A stretch of 64,000 bases of DNA, from assembly GCF_008364845.1 (NCBI RefSeq), contig NZ_VTTP01000003.1, forward strand, positions 496,001 through 560,000. Direction: 5' to 3'. Source of the stretch: Actinotalea subterranea (GTDB lineage: Bacteria > Actinomycetota > Actinomycetes > Actinomycetales > Cellulomonadaceae). Under the pieces are notes generated by a model. It saw only the letters and a list, made by a program, of their open reading frames with translations, was not told the DNA's origin and did not search any database. This document shows, one piece after another, positions 34,078 through 42,967 of the stretch. Made by a program: the position numbers and the translations under genes. How positions within the stretch are numbered: the first letter of the stretch is position 1; each line of letters starts with the position of its first letter.

Positions 34078-34467
34078 ATGCCGATGATTATCGCAAGTTC
34101 TGATGTGAGTGGCCGGGCCGAGCTCGCGCCCGCGGGGGCGTTGTTCCGAGGCCTGGGCGACCCGACGCGCCTGGCGCTGGTGCGCCGCCTGGCGAGGGGC
34201 GAGGCGCGGGTCGTGGACCTGTGCACCGAGCTGGGCCTGAGCCAGTCCACCGTGTCCTCACACCTGGCCTGCCTGCGGGACTGCGGGTTGGTCGACTACC
34301 GCGCGCAGGGACGCGCGTCGGTCTACCACCTGACCCGCCCTGAACTGCTGGACCTGCTGGCTGTGGCCGAGGGCCTGCTGGCCGCGACCGGCAACGCTGT
34401 GGCCTTGTGCCCCACCTACGCAAACCCCACCACCTCTGACCCGATCACCAAGGAGAGCGCACGATGA
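34078..34467 (+). CDS. cmtR: CmtR-like cadmium/lead sensor (ArsR/SmtB family)
   Basis: A 129-aa winged-helix repressor with the CmtR metal site: C65 and C69 in SHLACLRDCG on the recognition helix and C111 in ALCPTY at the C-terminus, the same spacing as Mycobacterium CmtR Cys57/61/102. Binding Cd(II) or Pb(II) there releases DNA. Its stop overlaps the ATG of the P-type ATPase (ATGA), so sensor and pump form one operon that can also reach lspA. Leaderless. Confidence 0.92.
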   Translation: MPMIIASSDVSGRAELAPAGALFRGLGDPTRLALVRRLARGEARVVDLCTELGLSQSTVSSHLACLRDCGLVDYRAQGRASVYHLTRPELLDLLAVAEGLLAATGNAVALCPTYANPTTSDPITKESAR

Positions 34468-36428
34468 GCGACGCCTGCGGCTGCAGCGACGACGAGACCA
34501 CCCCCGGCGGCGAGGAAACCGAGGAGCACGAGGCCGAGCGGCTGTGGGAGGTCAGCGAGCTCCGCTTCGCCGCCGTCGCCGGCGTGCTGCTCCTGGCGGG
34601 CCTGGTCGCAGGGTCCAGGGATCAGTCCGCCGTTGCGACGGTGCTGAACTGGGTGGCGCTGCTGGTCGGTGCGTGGACGTTCGTCCCCAGCACGATCCGG
34701 CGACTGGTCAAGGGCAAGATCGGCGTCGGGACCCTGATGACGATCGCCGCGATCGGCGCGGTGCTGCTCGGTGAGGTCGCCGAGGCGGCCGCACTGGCGT
34801 TCTTGTTCTCCATCAGCGAGGGCCTGGAGGAGTACTCCCTGGCCCGCACCCGCCGCGGCCTGCGGGCGCTGCTGAACCTCGTGCCCGCTACCGCGACGGT
34901 GCTGCGCGACGGCGCAGAGACCACGGTAGCTCCCGGTGAGCTGGGCATCGGGGACCTGATGGTGGTCAGGCCCGGGGAGCGGGTCGCCACCGACGGGATC
35001 ATCCGCACCGGTCGCACCGCCCTGGACGTCTCAGCCATCACCGGTGAGTCGGTGCCCGTGGAGGCCGGACCCGGACAAGACGTCTACGCGGGGTCGATCA
35101 ACGGATCCGGCGTCCTCGAGGTGGAGGTGACCACCACCGCGCAGGACAACTCCCTGGCGCGGATCGTGCGGATCGTCGAGGCCGAGCAGTCCCGCAAGGG
35201 CGAAGCCCAACGCCTGGCGGACCGCATCGCCAAGCCGCTAGTGCCCGGTGTGATGATCGCCGCCGCGCTCATCGCCGTCGTCGGCAGCCTGCTGGGCGAC
35301 CCGGGCACGTGGATCGAGCGGGCCCTGGTCGTGCTCGTCGCAGCGTCACCGTGCGCCCTGGCGATCTCCGTGCCGGTCTCCGTGGTCGCCGCCGTCGGGG
35401 CCGCCTCCAAGCAGGGTGTGCTCATCAAGGGCGGCGCGGCCGTGGAGGCCCTCGGTGCCATCCGCGGGGTCGCCCTGGACAAGACCGGGACGCTGACCCG
35501 CAACGCCCCTACCGTCGTGGCCGTCGTCGCCGCGCCCGGCCGCACCCAGGAGCGCGTCCTGCAGGTCGCGGCCGCCCTCGAAGCACGCAGCGAGCACCCC
35601 CTGGCACGGGCCATCCTGGCCGCCGTAACCCCGGCCACCCCCGCCACCGACGTCGAGGCAGTCCCCGGTGCGGGCCTGACCGGGACGTTCGAGGGTCGGC
35701 CTGCCCGGCTCGGGCGACCCGGATGGGTCCACGCCGGATCACTGGCCGCTGAGGTGGAGCGGATGCAGCAGGCGGGGGCGACCGCCGTCCTGATCGAGGA
35801 GAACGGCTCGCTGCTCGGTGCGGTCGCCGTGCGCGACGAGCTGCGGCCCGAGGCCGCGCAGGTCGTGGCCCAGCTGCGCCGCGATGGCTACCACGTCGCC
35901 ATGCTCACCGGCGACAACACGCTGACCGCGACCGCCCTGGCCCGCGAGGTCGGCATCGACGAGGTCCACGCGGACCTGCGCCCGGAGGACAAGGCCGCAC
36001 TGGTCGCCCAGCTGCGCACCCAGCGCCGCACCGCGATGGTCGGTGACGGCGTCAACGACGCCCCCGCGCTGGCGACCGCCGACCTCGGCATCGCGATGGG
36101 AGCGATGGGCACCGACGTGGCGATCGAGACCGCCGACGTCGCGCTCATGGGTGAGGACCTGCGTCACCTGCCCCAGGCGTTCGCCCACGCCCGCAGGGCC
36201 AGGCGCATCATGCTGCAGAACGTCGGGCTGTCCCTGGCGATCATCATCGTGCTCATGCCCCTGGCCCTGACCGGTGTCCTGGGCCTGGCCGCCGTGGTCC
36301 TCGTGCACGAGGTGGCCGAGGTCGTAGTGATCGCTAACGGCGTCCGCGCCGGCCGCACTCGCCCACTGCCGCAGGCCATCACGGGGACTGCTGCGGCCGT
36401 CGAGCGTCCGGCGCTGGCTACGCGGTGA
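34464..36428 (+). CDS. cadA: Heavy-metal P1B-type ATPase (CadA/ZntA-like)
   Basis: A 654-aa export pump for Cd/Zn/Pb. It has the TGES actuator motif, the SPC metal-binding motif in AASPCALAIS, the phosphorylated D339 in DKTGTLT, the HP motif (SEHPLARA) and the hinge GDGVNDAPAL. The N-terminal HMA domain is missing and is replaced by a short CGCSDDE/acidic tail. ATGA overlap with cmtR upstream, GTGA overlap with lspA downstream. Confidence 0.95.
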   Translation: MSDACGCSDDETTPGGEETEEHEAERLWEVSELRFAAVAGVLLLAGLVAGSRDQSAVATVLNWVALLVGAWTFVPSTIRRLVKGKIGVGTLMTIAAIGAVLLGEVAEAAALAFLFSISEGLEEYSLARTRRGLRALLNLVPATATVLRDGAETTVAPGELGIGDLMVVRPGERVATDGIIRTGRTALDVSAITGESVPVEAGPGQDVYAGSINGSGVLEVEVTTTAQDNSLARIVRIVEAEQSRKGEAQRLADRIAKPLVPGVMIAAALIAVVGSLLGDPGTWIERALVVLVAASPCALAISVPVSVVAAVGAASKQGVLIKGGAAVEALGAIRGVALDKTGTLTRNAPTVVAVVAAPGRTQERVLQVAAALEARSEHPLARAILAAVTPATPATDVEAVPGAGLTGTFEGRPARLGRPGWVHAGSLAAEVERMQQAGATAVLIEENGSLLGAVAVRDELRPEAAQVVAQLRRDGYHVAMLTGDNTLTATALAREVGIDEVHADLRPEDKAALVAQLRTQRRTAMVGDGVNDAPALATADLGIAMGAMGTDVAIETADVALMGEDLRHLPQAFAHARRARRIMLQNVGLSLAIIIVLMPLALTGVLGLAAVVLVHEVAEVVVIANGVRAGRTRPLPQAITGTAAAVERPALATR

Positions 36429-36955
36429 CCGCTGGCACCGCAAGGGAGGAGAAACGGGGCTTGGCCAGCCCGACGCGGCGGCGCCTGGCGGCAGGGCTGG
36501 GCGCTGCTGCGTTGGCCGCTGTCGACCTGGGCGTCAAGGCCTGGGCAGTGGGTTCGCTGCAGGAGCGGGTCATCCCTTTGGGTCCGGTCGAGCTGAGGTT
36601 GGCCTACAACGCGGGGGTGGCATTCTCCGTCGGGGCTGGCGTCCCGACCTGGCTCGTGCTCACTATCACCGCGCTCGTCACCGCTGCGGTCGGTGTGGTC
36701 GCCTGGCGGACCGGCGCCGCTCTTTCGCGCGGGCGGTTGCCTGCCCTCGCCCTGGTCCTGGGTGGGGCGATCGCGAACGTCGTGGACCGGGCTGGGGACG
36801 GGGTGGTCACCGACTACCTGCACAGCGGGTGGTTCCCGACCTTCAACATCGCCGACACCGCGATCGTCACCGGCGTCGCTTTGCTGGTGCTGGTCACCCT
36901 GCGCCACCCGACACCCGCAACACCGAGCGGGGACGGCACGAGCGGGATCGGGTGA
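36425..36955 (+). CDS. lspA: Signal peptidase II (prolipoprotein signal peptidase)
   Basis: A 176-aa membrane aspartyl protease that removes lipoprotein signal peptides. Four hydrophobic segments; the conserved NAGVAFS, the catalytic Asp in ANVVDR and the second catalytic Asp in FPTFNIADTAI are all present. Coupled to cadA by GTGA. A housekeeping lspA is expected elsewhere, so this is an accessory copy carried with metal genes. Such linkage is known in cadmium-resistance elements of Gram-positive bacteria. Confidence 0.94.
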   Translation: MTAGTAREEKRGLASPTRRRLAAGLGAAALAAVDLGVKAWAVGSLQERVIPLGPVELRLAYNAGVAFSVGAGVPTWLVLTITALVTAAVGVVAWRTGAALSRGRLPALALVLGGAIANVVDRAGDGVVTDYLHSGWFPTFNIADTAIVTGVALLVLVTLRHPTPATPSGDGTSGIG

Positions 36956-37030
36956 GTGGCACTCGCGCGGGCCTCGCGTCGGTAGTGGCCACCAGCACGA
37001 TCGGCGGCCGGTGCTCACATCAACGCTCGC

Positions 37031-37036
37031 TACCAT
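37031..37036 (+). promoter_or_regulatory. -10 element of the leaderless CadC-like gene
   Basis: TACCAT followed by 6 nt and the ATG at 37043. Confidence 0.55.
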
Positions 37037-37042
37037 GACCGC

Positions 37043-37438
37043 ATGACGGCCGAGGCGTGCGACCTGCTGTGCCTGGACGTGGCGCGCGCCGAGTCGGTCC
37101 GCGCAGCCCTGCCGAAGGCGCACCGCTCCCAGGCGATGGCGGTTACTGCCAAGGCACTGGCGGACCCGGTGCGCCTTCGCACGGCAACGGCCCTGGCCCT
37201 CGGGGCCGAGCTGTGCGTCTGCGATCTGGCGTGGGTCGTCGGCGCCGCGCCGAATCTGGTTTCGCACCACCTGCGCGTTCTGCGCCGCGCCGGCCTGGTG
37301 ACCTCCCGCCGGCACGGCAAGCTGGTCATGTGCCGGCTGACCTCCCAGGGCGCGGCGCTACTGGACGCCCTGGGCGTCGCCGCACCGGGTGAGAGTCTGT
37401 GGGCGGAGCCGTCCGAGCTGATCACCGCTCGTGGATGA
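37043..37438 (+). CDS. CadC-like Cd/Pb/Zn sensor (ArsR/SmtB family)
   Basis: A 131-aa repressor with the alpha-3N site of CadC: N-terminal C6 and C10 (EACDLLCLD) plus C58 and C60 in ELCVCDL, close to the spacing of staphylococcal CadC (Cys7/11/58/60). The HTH is PNLVSHHLRVLRRAGLV. It starts a new leaderless transcript 87 bp after lspA and overlaps the TlpA gene by 8 bp. This indicates that the envelope-maturation block downstream is metal-controlled. Confidence 0.92.
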   Translation: MTAEACDLLCLDVARAESVRAALPKAHRSQAMAVTAKALADPVRLRTATALALGAELCVCDLAWVVGAAPNLVSHHLRVLRRAGLVTSRRHGKLVMCRLTSQGAALLDALGVAAPGESLWAEPSELITARG

Positions 37439-38111
37439 GCCGACCGCGGCCGGCGGACCTCCGGTCCAGGGATCGCCCGCACGGGCACGGCCGCGCTGGC
37501 CACTGACCGGCCCGCGGGTGATCCTCCTGGTCCTGGTCCTGGTCCTCGTCACTGGAGGCGTGGTGGCGGTCCAGCTCACCGGCTTCCTGTCGGCGGGCCA
37601 AGGCGCGGCGCTCGGGGGGTCCTCAGTGACTGCGGGCAGCAGGACGGTGACGGAGTACGCACCTGAGGACCGGGCTGGACCGGTGGCACTGTCGGGAACC
37701 GGGCTGACTGGTGAGGCGATCGACATCGCCGCATGGCGCGGCGACGTCGTGGTGATCAACGTGTGGGGTTCGTGGTGTGCGCCGTGCCGGGAGGAGGCGC
37801 CGATCCTTGCCGCCACTTCGGCTGCGTACGCGGACCAGGGGGTGCGGTTCGTCGGGGTCAACGTGCGCGACAATCCGGCCGCGGCGATCGCGTTCGAGGA
37901 GAGCTACGGGATCACCTACCCGAGCATCGACGACAGGAATGGCAAGGCCCTGCTGAGCCTGGCCGATCACCTCCCCGGAGCCGGGGTCCCGGTGACCCTG
38001 CTCCTGGACCGGGACGGGAGGCCGGCGGCGCGCGTCCTCGGCGCGGTGCAGGAGTCGACCCTGACCGCGCTGCTGGACACGGTCCTGGCCGAGCCCGCCA
38101 CGTCGTCGTGA
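37431..38111 (+). CDS. TlpA/ResA-like thiol-disulfide oxidoreductase
   Basis: A 226-aa membrane-anchored thioredoxin-like protein: one N-terminal helix (about 30-52) and a TlpA domain with WCAPC and the cis-Pro loop (GVPVTLLLD). Such proteins reduce cytochrome c haem-binding cysteines or other extracytoplasmic thiols, fed by CcdA. GTG start overlaps the CadC-like gene; CcdA follows with a GTGA overlap. Confidence 0.92.
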   Translation: MDEPTAAGGPPVQGSPARARPRWPLTGPRVILLVLVLVLVTGGVVAVQLTGFLSAGQGAALGGSSVTAGSRTVTEYAPEDRAGPVALSGTGLTGEAIDIAAWRGDVVVINVWGSWCAPCREEAPILAATSAAYADQGVRFVGVNVRDNPAAAIAFEESYGITYPSIDDRNGKALLSLADHLPGAGVPVTLLLDRDGRPAARVLGAVQESTLTALLDTVLAEPATSS

Positions 38112-38854
38112 GCGTGCTCCAAGACCTGGTCGCGACCGGCCCGATGCTGGCGGCCATGGCCGTCGCGGCCCTGGCGGGGCTGGTCTCCTTCGTGTCCCCG
38201 TGCGTGCTGCCCGTGGTGCCCGGGTACGTGTCCTACGTCGCTGGCGGCCCCTTGCTCGATGAGGGCGTCGCGACGCGGCGACGTCCGGTGGTGAAGGGTA
38301 CTGCCTTGTTCATCCTGGGGTTCGCCTCGGTCTTCGTCGCCTACGGCGCCCTCTTCGGCGGTCTTGGTGCGACGCTGCAGTCCTCGCAAGCGGTGCTCAC
38401 CCGTGTCCTGGGCGTCGTGGTCGTGGTGATGGGTCTGGTCTTCGCCGGCTGGCTGCCCCGGTCCCAGCGCCAGATGCTGCCGCGGCTGCGTCCTAAGTCG
38501 GGCCTGGTCGGCGCCCCGCTGATGGGGGTCACCTTCGGGCTGGGTTGGACACCGTGTCTGGGTCCGACTCTCGCCACGGTGCAGACCTTGGCGTTCACCG
38601 AGGCCAGCGCCGGGCGCGGGGCGACGCTGGCCGCGGTCTACGCCGCCGGGCTCGGTCTTCCGTTCATCGCGGTCGGTCTGGGCATGCGGCGGGCACTGAC
38701 GGCGACCCAGTGGGCACGTGGGCACACCGTGGGGATCAAACGCGCTGGTGCGGTCATGCTCATCACCACCGGTCTGCTGCTGGCCACCGGGGTGTGGGAC
38801 CACCTGATGCGGGGCCTGCAGTCCACGATCTCGGGCTACACCACCGTCCTGTGA
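38108..38854 (+). CDS. ccdA: CcdA-type thiol electron carrier
   Basis: A 248-aa six-helix membrane protein that moves electrons from cytoplasmic thioredoxin to TlpA/ResA. The paired cysteines are in FVSPCVLPVVPGY and LGWTPCLGPTLA. GTG start overlaps the TlpA stop. It belongs to the system II cytochrome c biogenesis set with ResB and CcsB further down. Confidence 0.94.
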   Translation: MSVLQDLVATGPMLAAMAVAALAGLVSFVSPCVLPVVPGYVSYVAGGPLLDEGVATRRRPVVKGTALFILGFASVFVAYGALFGGLGATLQSSQAVLTRVLGVVVVVMGLVFAGWLPRSQRQMLPRLRPKSGLVGAPLMGVTFGLGWTPCLGPTLATVQTLAFTEASAGRGATLAAVYAAGLGLPFIAVGLGMRRALTATQWARGHTVGIKRAGAVMLITTGLLLATGVWDHLMRGLQSTISGYTTVL

Positions 38855-38884
38855 ACGACGTCGACGAGCGAAAGGCCTCCACTG

Positions 38885-39523
38885 ATGGCAACCCGTAAGC
38901 ACGAAGCGGCCGAGCGCGCTGCCCGGCTGGCCGAGATCCGCGAGCAGCAGCGGCGCGCCGAGCGCCGCCGCACGGCGGTCATCACCGGCACGAGCGTGCT
39001 CGTGGCCGGGGTCCTCATCGGAGCGACGGCCGTCGTGCTCGTCGGCGAGCAGCAGCGCGCCGCCGAAGTCACTGAGGCAGCGTCGGGGGACATCGAAGGC
39101 GTTGCGACCTTCAGCGACCTGTCGGCCAGCCATGTCCAGGAGCCGGTGCGGTACGACCAGACGCCGCCCGTCGGTGGCGACCACGCGGGTGTGTGGGCCA
39201 ACTGCGGGACGTACACCGAGCCGATCGCCAACGAGCTCGGGGTCCACTCCCTGGAGCACGGTGCCGTGTGGATCACCTACAGCTCGGACCTGCCGGCCGA
39301 GCAGGTGCAGCGGCTCGCCGAGCTGGCCGACGGCAACGCGTACGTGCTGCTCAGCCCCTTCGATGGCCTGCCCGAGCAGCCGGTGGTGGCCAGCGCCTGG
39401 GGGACCCAGCTGGCGCTGGGAACGGCGGATGACCCGCGCCTGGAGCAGTTCCTGGTCAAGTACCAGCAGGGTGAGCAGACACCGGAGCCGGGTGCGCCGT
39501 GCACGGGTGGGGTGGACGCGTGA
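38885..39523 (+). CDS. DUF3105 membrane-anchored protein
   Basis: A 212-aa protein with a charged N-terminal helix (about 5-30), one membrane helix (about 32-54) and an extracytoplasmic DUF3105 domain. The conserved residues are intact: TPPVGGDHAGVWANCGTY and HSLEHGAVWITY, plus a C-terminal PGAPCTGG. Conserved His/Cys suggest metal or haem binding, unproven. Usually found next to DUF305 in actinobacteria, as here (TGATG). Confidence 0.9.
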   Translation: MATRKHEAAERAARLAEIREQQRRAERRRTAVITGTSVLVAGVLIGATAVVLVGEQQRAAEVTEAASGDIEGVATFSDLSASHVQEPVRYDQTPPVGGDHAGVWANCGTYTEPIANELGVHSLEHGAVWITYSSDLPAEQVQRLAELADGNAYVLLSPFDGLPEQPVVASAWGTQLALGTADDPRLEQFLVKYQQGEQTPEPGAPCTGGVDA

Positions 39524-40212
39524 TGAGCGAGAGCGCTGGCGCGCCGCGCAGGGTCCCGACCGTTGCGGTGGTGATCTTGGTGGCCGCCGTTGTGGGGGTC
39601 GCCGGCCTGGTCGCCGGTTCGGCCCTCACCAGCGGAGGCGACCGGGTCTCGCGGCCGGCCGAGGGGTCAGCCGAGGCTGGGTTCGCCCGCGACATGCAGG
39701 CGCACCACGCCCAGGCGGTGGAGATGTCCACGACGGTGCGTGACGCCACGGAGGATCCCGAGGTCCGGTCGCTGGCGCTGGACATCATGCTGACCCAGCA
39801 GCAGCAGGCTGGGCAGATGTATGGCTGGCTGGAGCAGTGGGACCTTCCGCAGGCCAGCCTGGCCGCTCCGATGCAGTGGATGAGCGAGACCGGCTCCGGC
39901 ATGGGGTCCATGGACAACCGTGCTGACGCGACCGCGGCGCCGGGACCCGACGCGGTGATGCCCGGGATGGCGAGCGATGAGGACCTGGGCAGGCTCGCCC
40001 AGGCAGGAGGGCTCGACGCTGAGGTTCTGTACCTGCGGCTCATGGTGGCGCACCATGAAGGCGGCGTGGCCATGGCTCAGGCGGCCCTCGACCTGGTCCA
40101 GTACCAGGACGTGCGTCGTCTGGCCCAGGCGATCGTTGGCTCCCAGACCGCCGAGCTCGCGGTACTCAACGACATGCTCGACGCGCGGGAAGCCGGGTCT
40201 GCGGGCCGGTGA
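39523..40212 (+). CDS. DUF305 membrane-anchored protein
   Basis: A 229-aa protein with an N-terminal membrane helix and two DUF305 halves, each with a His-His/Met signature (FARDMQAHHAQAVEMS and LMVAHHEGGVAMAQ). The helical ferritin-like family often accompanies copper genes and may bind metal by His/Met. No lipobox is visible, so it is anchored by its helix. GTGA overlap with ResB. Confidence 0.9.
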   Translation: MSESAGAPRRVPTVAVVILVAAVVGVAGLVAGSALTSGGDRVSRPAEGSAEAGFARDMQAHHAQAVEMSTTVRDATEDPEVRSLALDIMLTQQQQAGQMYGWLEQWDLPQASLAAPMQWMSETGSGMGSMDNRADATAAPGPDAVMPGMASDEDLGRLAQAGGLDAEVLYLRLMVAHHEGGVAMAQAALDLVQYQDVRRLAQAIVGSQTAELAVLNDMLDAREAGSAGR

Positions 40213-41918
40213 CCGAACCAATCGGCGCCTTGCCCGGTAACGCCGTCGCCGGGGCAGCGGCATCCCGGCCAGCCGGGGACACGCTCGAGGACACTGCGCT
40301 CAGCCACCGTCTCGAGGAGGCGGCTCGCCCTGGGGTGATGGCGGTGCCACCGCGCCCGACGGGGCAGGGGCTGGTGGCATGGGCCAGGTGGGCGTGGCGG
40401 ACGCTGACGTCCATGCGGACCGCGGTGCTGCTCTTGCTGGCGCTGGCCCTGGCCGCCGTGCCCGGGTCGTTGCTTCCCCAGCGCGGGGTCGCGTTCGACC
40501 CCGGCGCCGTGACCCGCTTCCTGGCTGACAACCCGGTGGTAGGCCCGTGGTTGGACCGCCTCGGGTTCTTTGAGGTGTACTCCTCGCCCTGGTTCGCCGC
40601 GATCTACCTGCTGCTCATGGTCTCCATGACTGGATGCGTCCTGCCACGCGCGGCGCGCCTGTGGCAGTCGGCGCGCGCCGAACCCCCACGGGCACCGACC
40701 AACCTCGCGCGCCTGGACGACCACCGTCGTGCGACCGTGGCCGCGGAGCGGGCGCAGATCCTGCAGGCAGCCGCCTCCCATCTGCGGGCCCGGAGGTTCC
40801 GCGTCGTCGTCGAGGACGATTCCGTGCGGGCGGAGAAGGGGTACCTGCGCGAGGCCGGCAACCTGGTGTTCCACCTGTCACTCCTGGTCCTGCTCTTCGG
40901 CGTCGCGATCGGGTCGCTCTTCGGCTTCGAGGGGCGGGTGATCGTCGTGGAGGGTGCTTCCTTCACGAACACGCGGCTGCAGTACGACGAGTTCACCCCG
41001 GGGCCTTTGACTGACGCCGAGGGCCTGAGCCCGTTCTCGGTCACGCTGGACGACTTCACTGCCAGGTTCGAGACGGCCGGCCCCCAACGCGGCAGCGCCC
41101 GGGACTTCCAGGCCGACCTGACTGTGCTGCGCACCCCCGGCGGCGCCGCGGAGAAGGTCACCGTCGAGGTGAACCACCCGCTGCAGGTGGAGGGCACCAA
41201 GATGTTCCTCACCGGCCACGGCTACGCCCCGGTGGTCAGCGTCACCGATGGCCGCGGTCAGACGGTGTTCTCCGGGCCGGTGGTGTTCGTGCCCTTCGAC
41301 GGCAACCTGTCCTCCGAGGGCGTGATCAAGGTCCCGGACGGGCAGCCGACGCAGCTGGGGTTCGAAGGGTTCTTCCTGCCCACCGCCTCCGTCGACCCCG
41401 CGGCCGGCCCTCGATCGCTCTACCCGGACCTGGTCGATCCCCAGCTGCTGCTGACCGCATACACCGGTGACCTCGGCCTGGGCGACGGCGCACCGCAGTC
41501 GGTCTTCCGCCTGGACAAGACCAATCTGAGCCAGGTCATGGACGGGGACGAGCCGTTCGCGCGCGCTCTGCGACCCGGTGAGTCGATGACGTTGCCCGAC
41601 GGGCAGGGCACCTTGACGTTCGAGTCGGTCTCGCGGTTCGCAAACTTCCAGATCGCCCACGACCCCGGCAAGGAGCTCTCCTTGGTCGCCGCGGTCGCCC
41701 TCCTGCTGGGCCTGACGGTCTCACTGGCCGTCCGCCGACGCCGGGTCTGGGTCCGTGTCACCGCAGCGGCTGGCGGCGGCGGCGCGACTGTCGAGGCAGC
41801 CAGCTACGCACTGACCCGACGTGAGCCGGTCCCCGGCGAGCTCTCGTCGCTGCTCGCCGCCCTGCCGGGCGCCGAACCGGGCGGCAGCGGCACTTCCCCG
41901 CACGACCGAGAGGACTGA
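40209..41918 (+). CDS. resB: ResB-like cytochrome c biogenesis protein
   Basis: A 569-aa membrane protein of cytochrome c synthase system II. Helices lie at about 68-90, 125-145, 215-240 and 475-500, with a large extracytoplasmic domain (about 245-470). It includes the ResB landmarks MRTAVLLLLALALAAVPGSL and LRARRFRV. Works with CcsB/ResC to attach haem to apocytochrome c. Overlaps DUF305 upstream, 2 bp from ccsB downstream. Confidence 0.93.
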   Translation: MTEPIGALPGNAVAGAAASRPAGDTLEDTALSHRLEEAARPGVMAVPPRPTGQGLVAWARWAWRTLTSMRTAVLLLLALALAAVPGSLLPQRGVAFDPGAVTRFLADNPVVGPWLDRLGFFEVYSSPWFAAIYLLLMVSMTGCVLPRAARLWQSARAEPPRAPTNLARLDDHRRATVAAERAQILQAAASHLRARRFRVVVEDDSVRAEKGYLREAGNLVFHLSLLVLLFGVAIGSLFGFEGRVIVVEGASFTNTRLQYDEFTPGPLTDAEGLSPFSVTLDDFTARFETAGPQRGSARDFQADLTVLRTPGGAAEKVTVEVNHPLQVEGTKMFLTGHGYAPVVSVTDGRGQTVFSGPVVFVPFDGNLSSEGVIKVPDGQPTQLGFEGFFLPTASVDPAAGPRSLYPDLVDPQLLLTAYTGDLGLGDGAPQSVFRLDKTNLSQVMDGDEPFARALRPGESMTLPDGQGTLTFESVSRFANFQIAHDPGKELSLVAAVALLLGLTVSLAVRRRRVWVRVTAAAGGGGATVEAASYALTRREPVPGELSSLLAALPGAEPGGSGTSPHDRED

Positions 41919-41920
41919 AC

Positions 41921-42907
41921 ATGCCCACCCCCAACCTCCTGGCCGAGCTGAGCGACCGGCTCATCTACAGCGCCATCGCGGTCTATGCGTTGGCGATGCT
42001 CGCCTACGCCTACCAGGCGGCCCGCCGGTCGCACCCGGTGCCTGAGGACGCGCCTCGCCTCGAGGCGGTCGCCGCCGGCGCCCATGCCGCCGTTCGCGAC
42101 CCGCAGCCGCCGACCGCTGGGGCCCGGCCCGCGATCCGCGATGCAGCCGCGCGTCGCACGGAGCGGATCGCGGCCGCCTTGACCACGCTCGCGTTCGCGC
42201 TGCACCTGGCCGGAGTCGTCTCCCGGGGCCTCGCGGCGGGCCGGGTGCCGTGGGGCAACATGTATGAGTTCACGACCGCCGCCACACTGGCCGCCACGTC
42301 CGCCTACCTGGTGTTCCTGCGCCGCCGCCAGCCGGTGCGTGACCTGGGTGTGTGGGTCCTCGCTCTGGTCACCTTGTGCCTGGGCCTGGCCGTGACGGTG
42401 CTCTACACCCCCGCCGGGGACCTGGTCCCGGCGCTGAACTCGTACTGGTTGGTCATCCACGTCGCGGCGGCGATCATCGCCGGTGGCGTCTTCACCGTCG
42501 GCGCCGCCGCAACCGGCCTGTACCTACTGCGCCGACGCGCCGACGCGCGCGATGCCGGCGGGCAGGCGACCCGCGGCTACGCCGGCCGGCTGCCGGCTGG
42601 CGCCACCCTGGAGCGCGTCGCCCACACCGCCCACCTGTTCGCCTTCCCGGTGTGGACGTTCGCCGTGCTGGCCGGTGCGATCTGGGCCGAGGACTCCTGG
42701 GGCCGGTACTGGGGCTGGGACCCCAAGGAGACCTGGGCCTTCATCACCTGGGTGCTGTACGCCGCCTACCTGCACGCCCAGTCCACCGCCGGGTGGCGCG
42801 GCAGGAAGGCCGGGTGGCTCGCCTTGGCCGGATACGCCGCGTTCTGGTTCAACTTCGTCGGCGTCAACCTGTTCATCACGGGCCTGCACTCCTATGCCGG
42901 CGTCTGA
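41921..42907 (+). CDS. ccsB: CcsB/ResC haem handling protein
   Basis: A 328-aa polytopic protein with the haem-binding WWD-type signature WGWDPKETWAFITWVLYAAY and flanking histidines typical of CcsA/CcsB. It transports and presents haem for cytochrome c maturation as ResB's partner. GAGAGGACTGA precedes the ATG. Confidence 0.94.
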   Translation: MPTPNLLAELSDRLIYSAIAVYALAMLAYAYQAARRSHPVPEDAPRLEAVAAGAHAAVRDPQPPTAGARPAIRDAAARRTERIAAALTTLAFALHLAGVVSRGLAAGRVPWGNMYEFTTAATLAATSAYLVFLRRRQPVRDLGVWVLALVTLCLGLAVTVLYTPAGDLVPALNSYWLVIHVAAAIIAGGVFTVGAAATGLYLLRRRADARDAGGQATRGYAGRLPAGATLERVAHTAHLFAFPVWTFAVLAGAIWAEDSWGRYWGWDPKETWAFITWVLYAAYLHAQSTAGWRGRKAGWLALAGYAAFWFNFVGVNLFITGLHSYAGV

Positions 42908-42967
42908 GGACCGGCCGACGCCGATGTGCGCCCAGCAGGTGCGTGACGACCCACCGGGAGGCGCTGA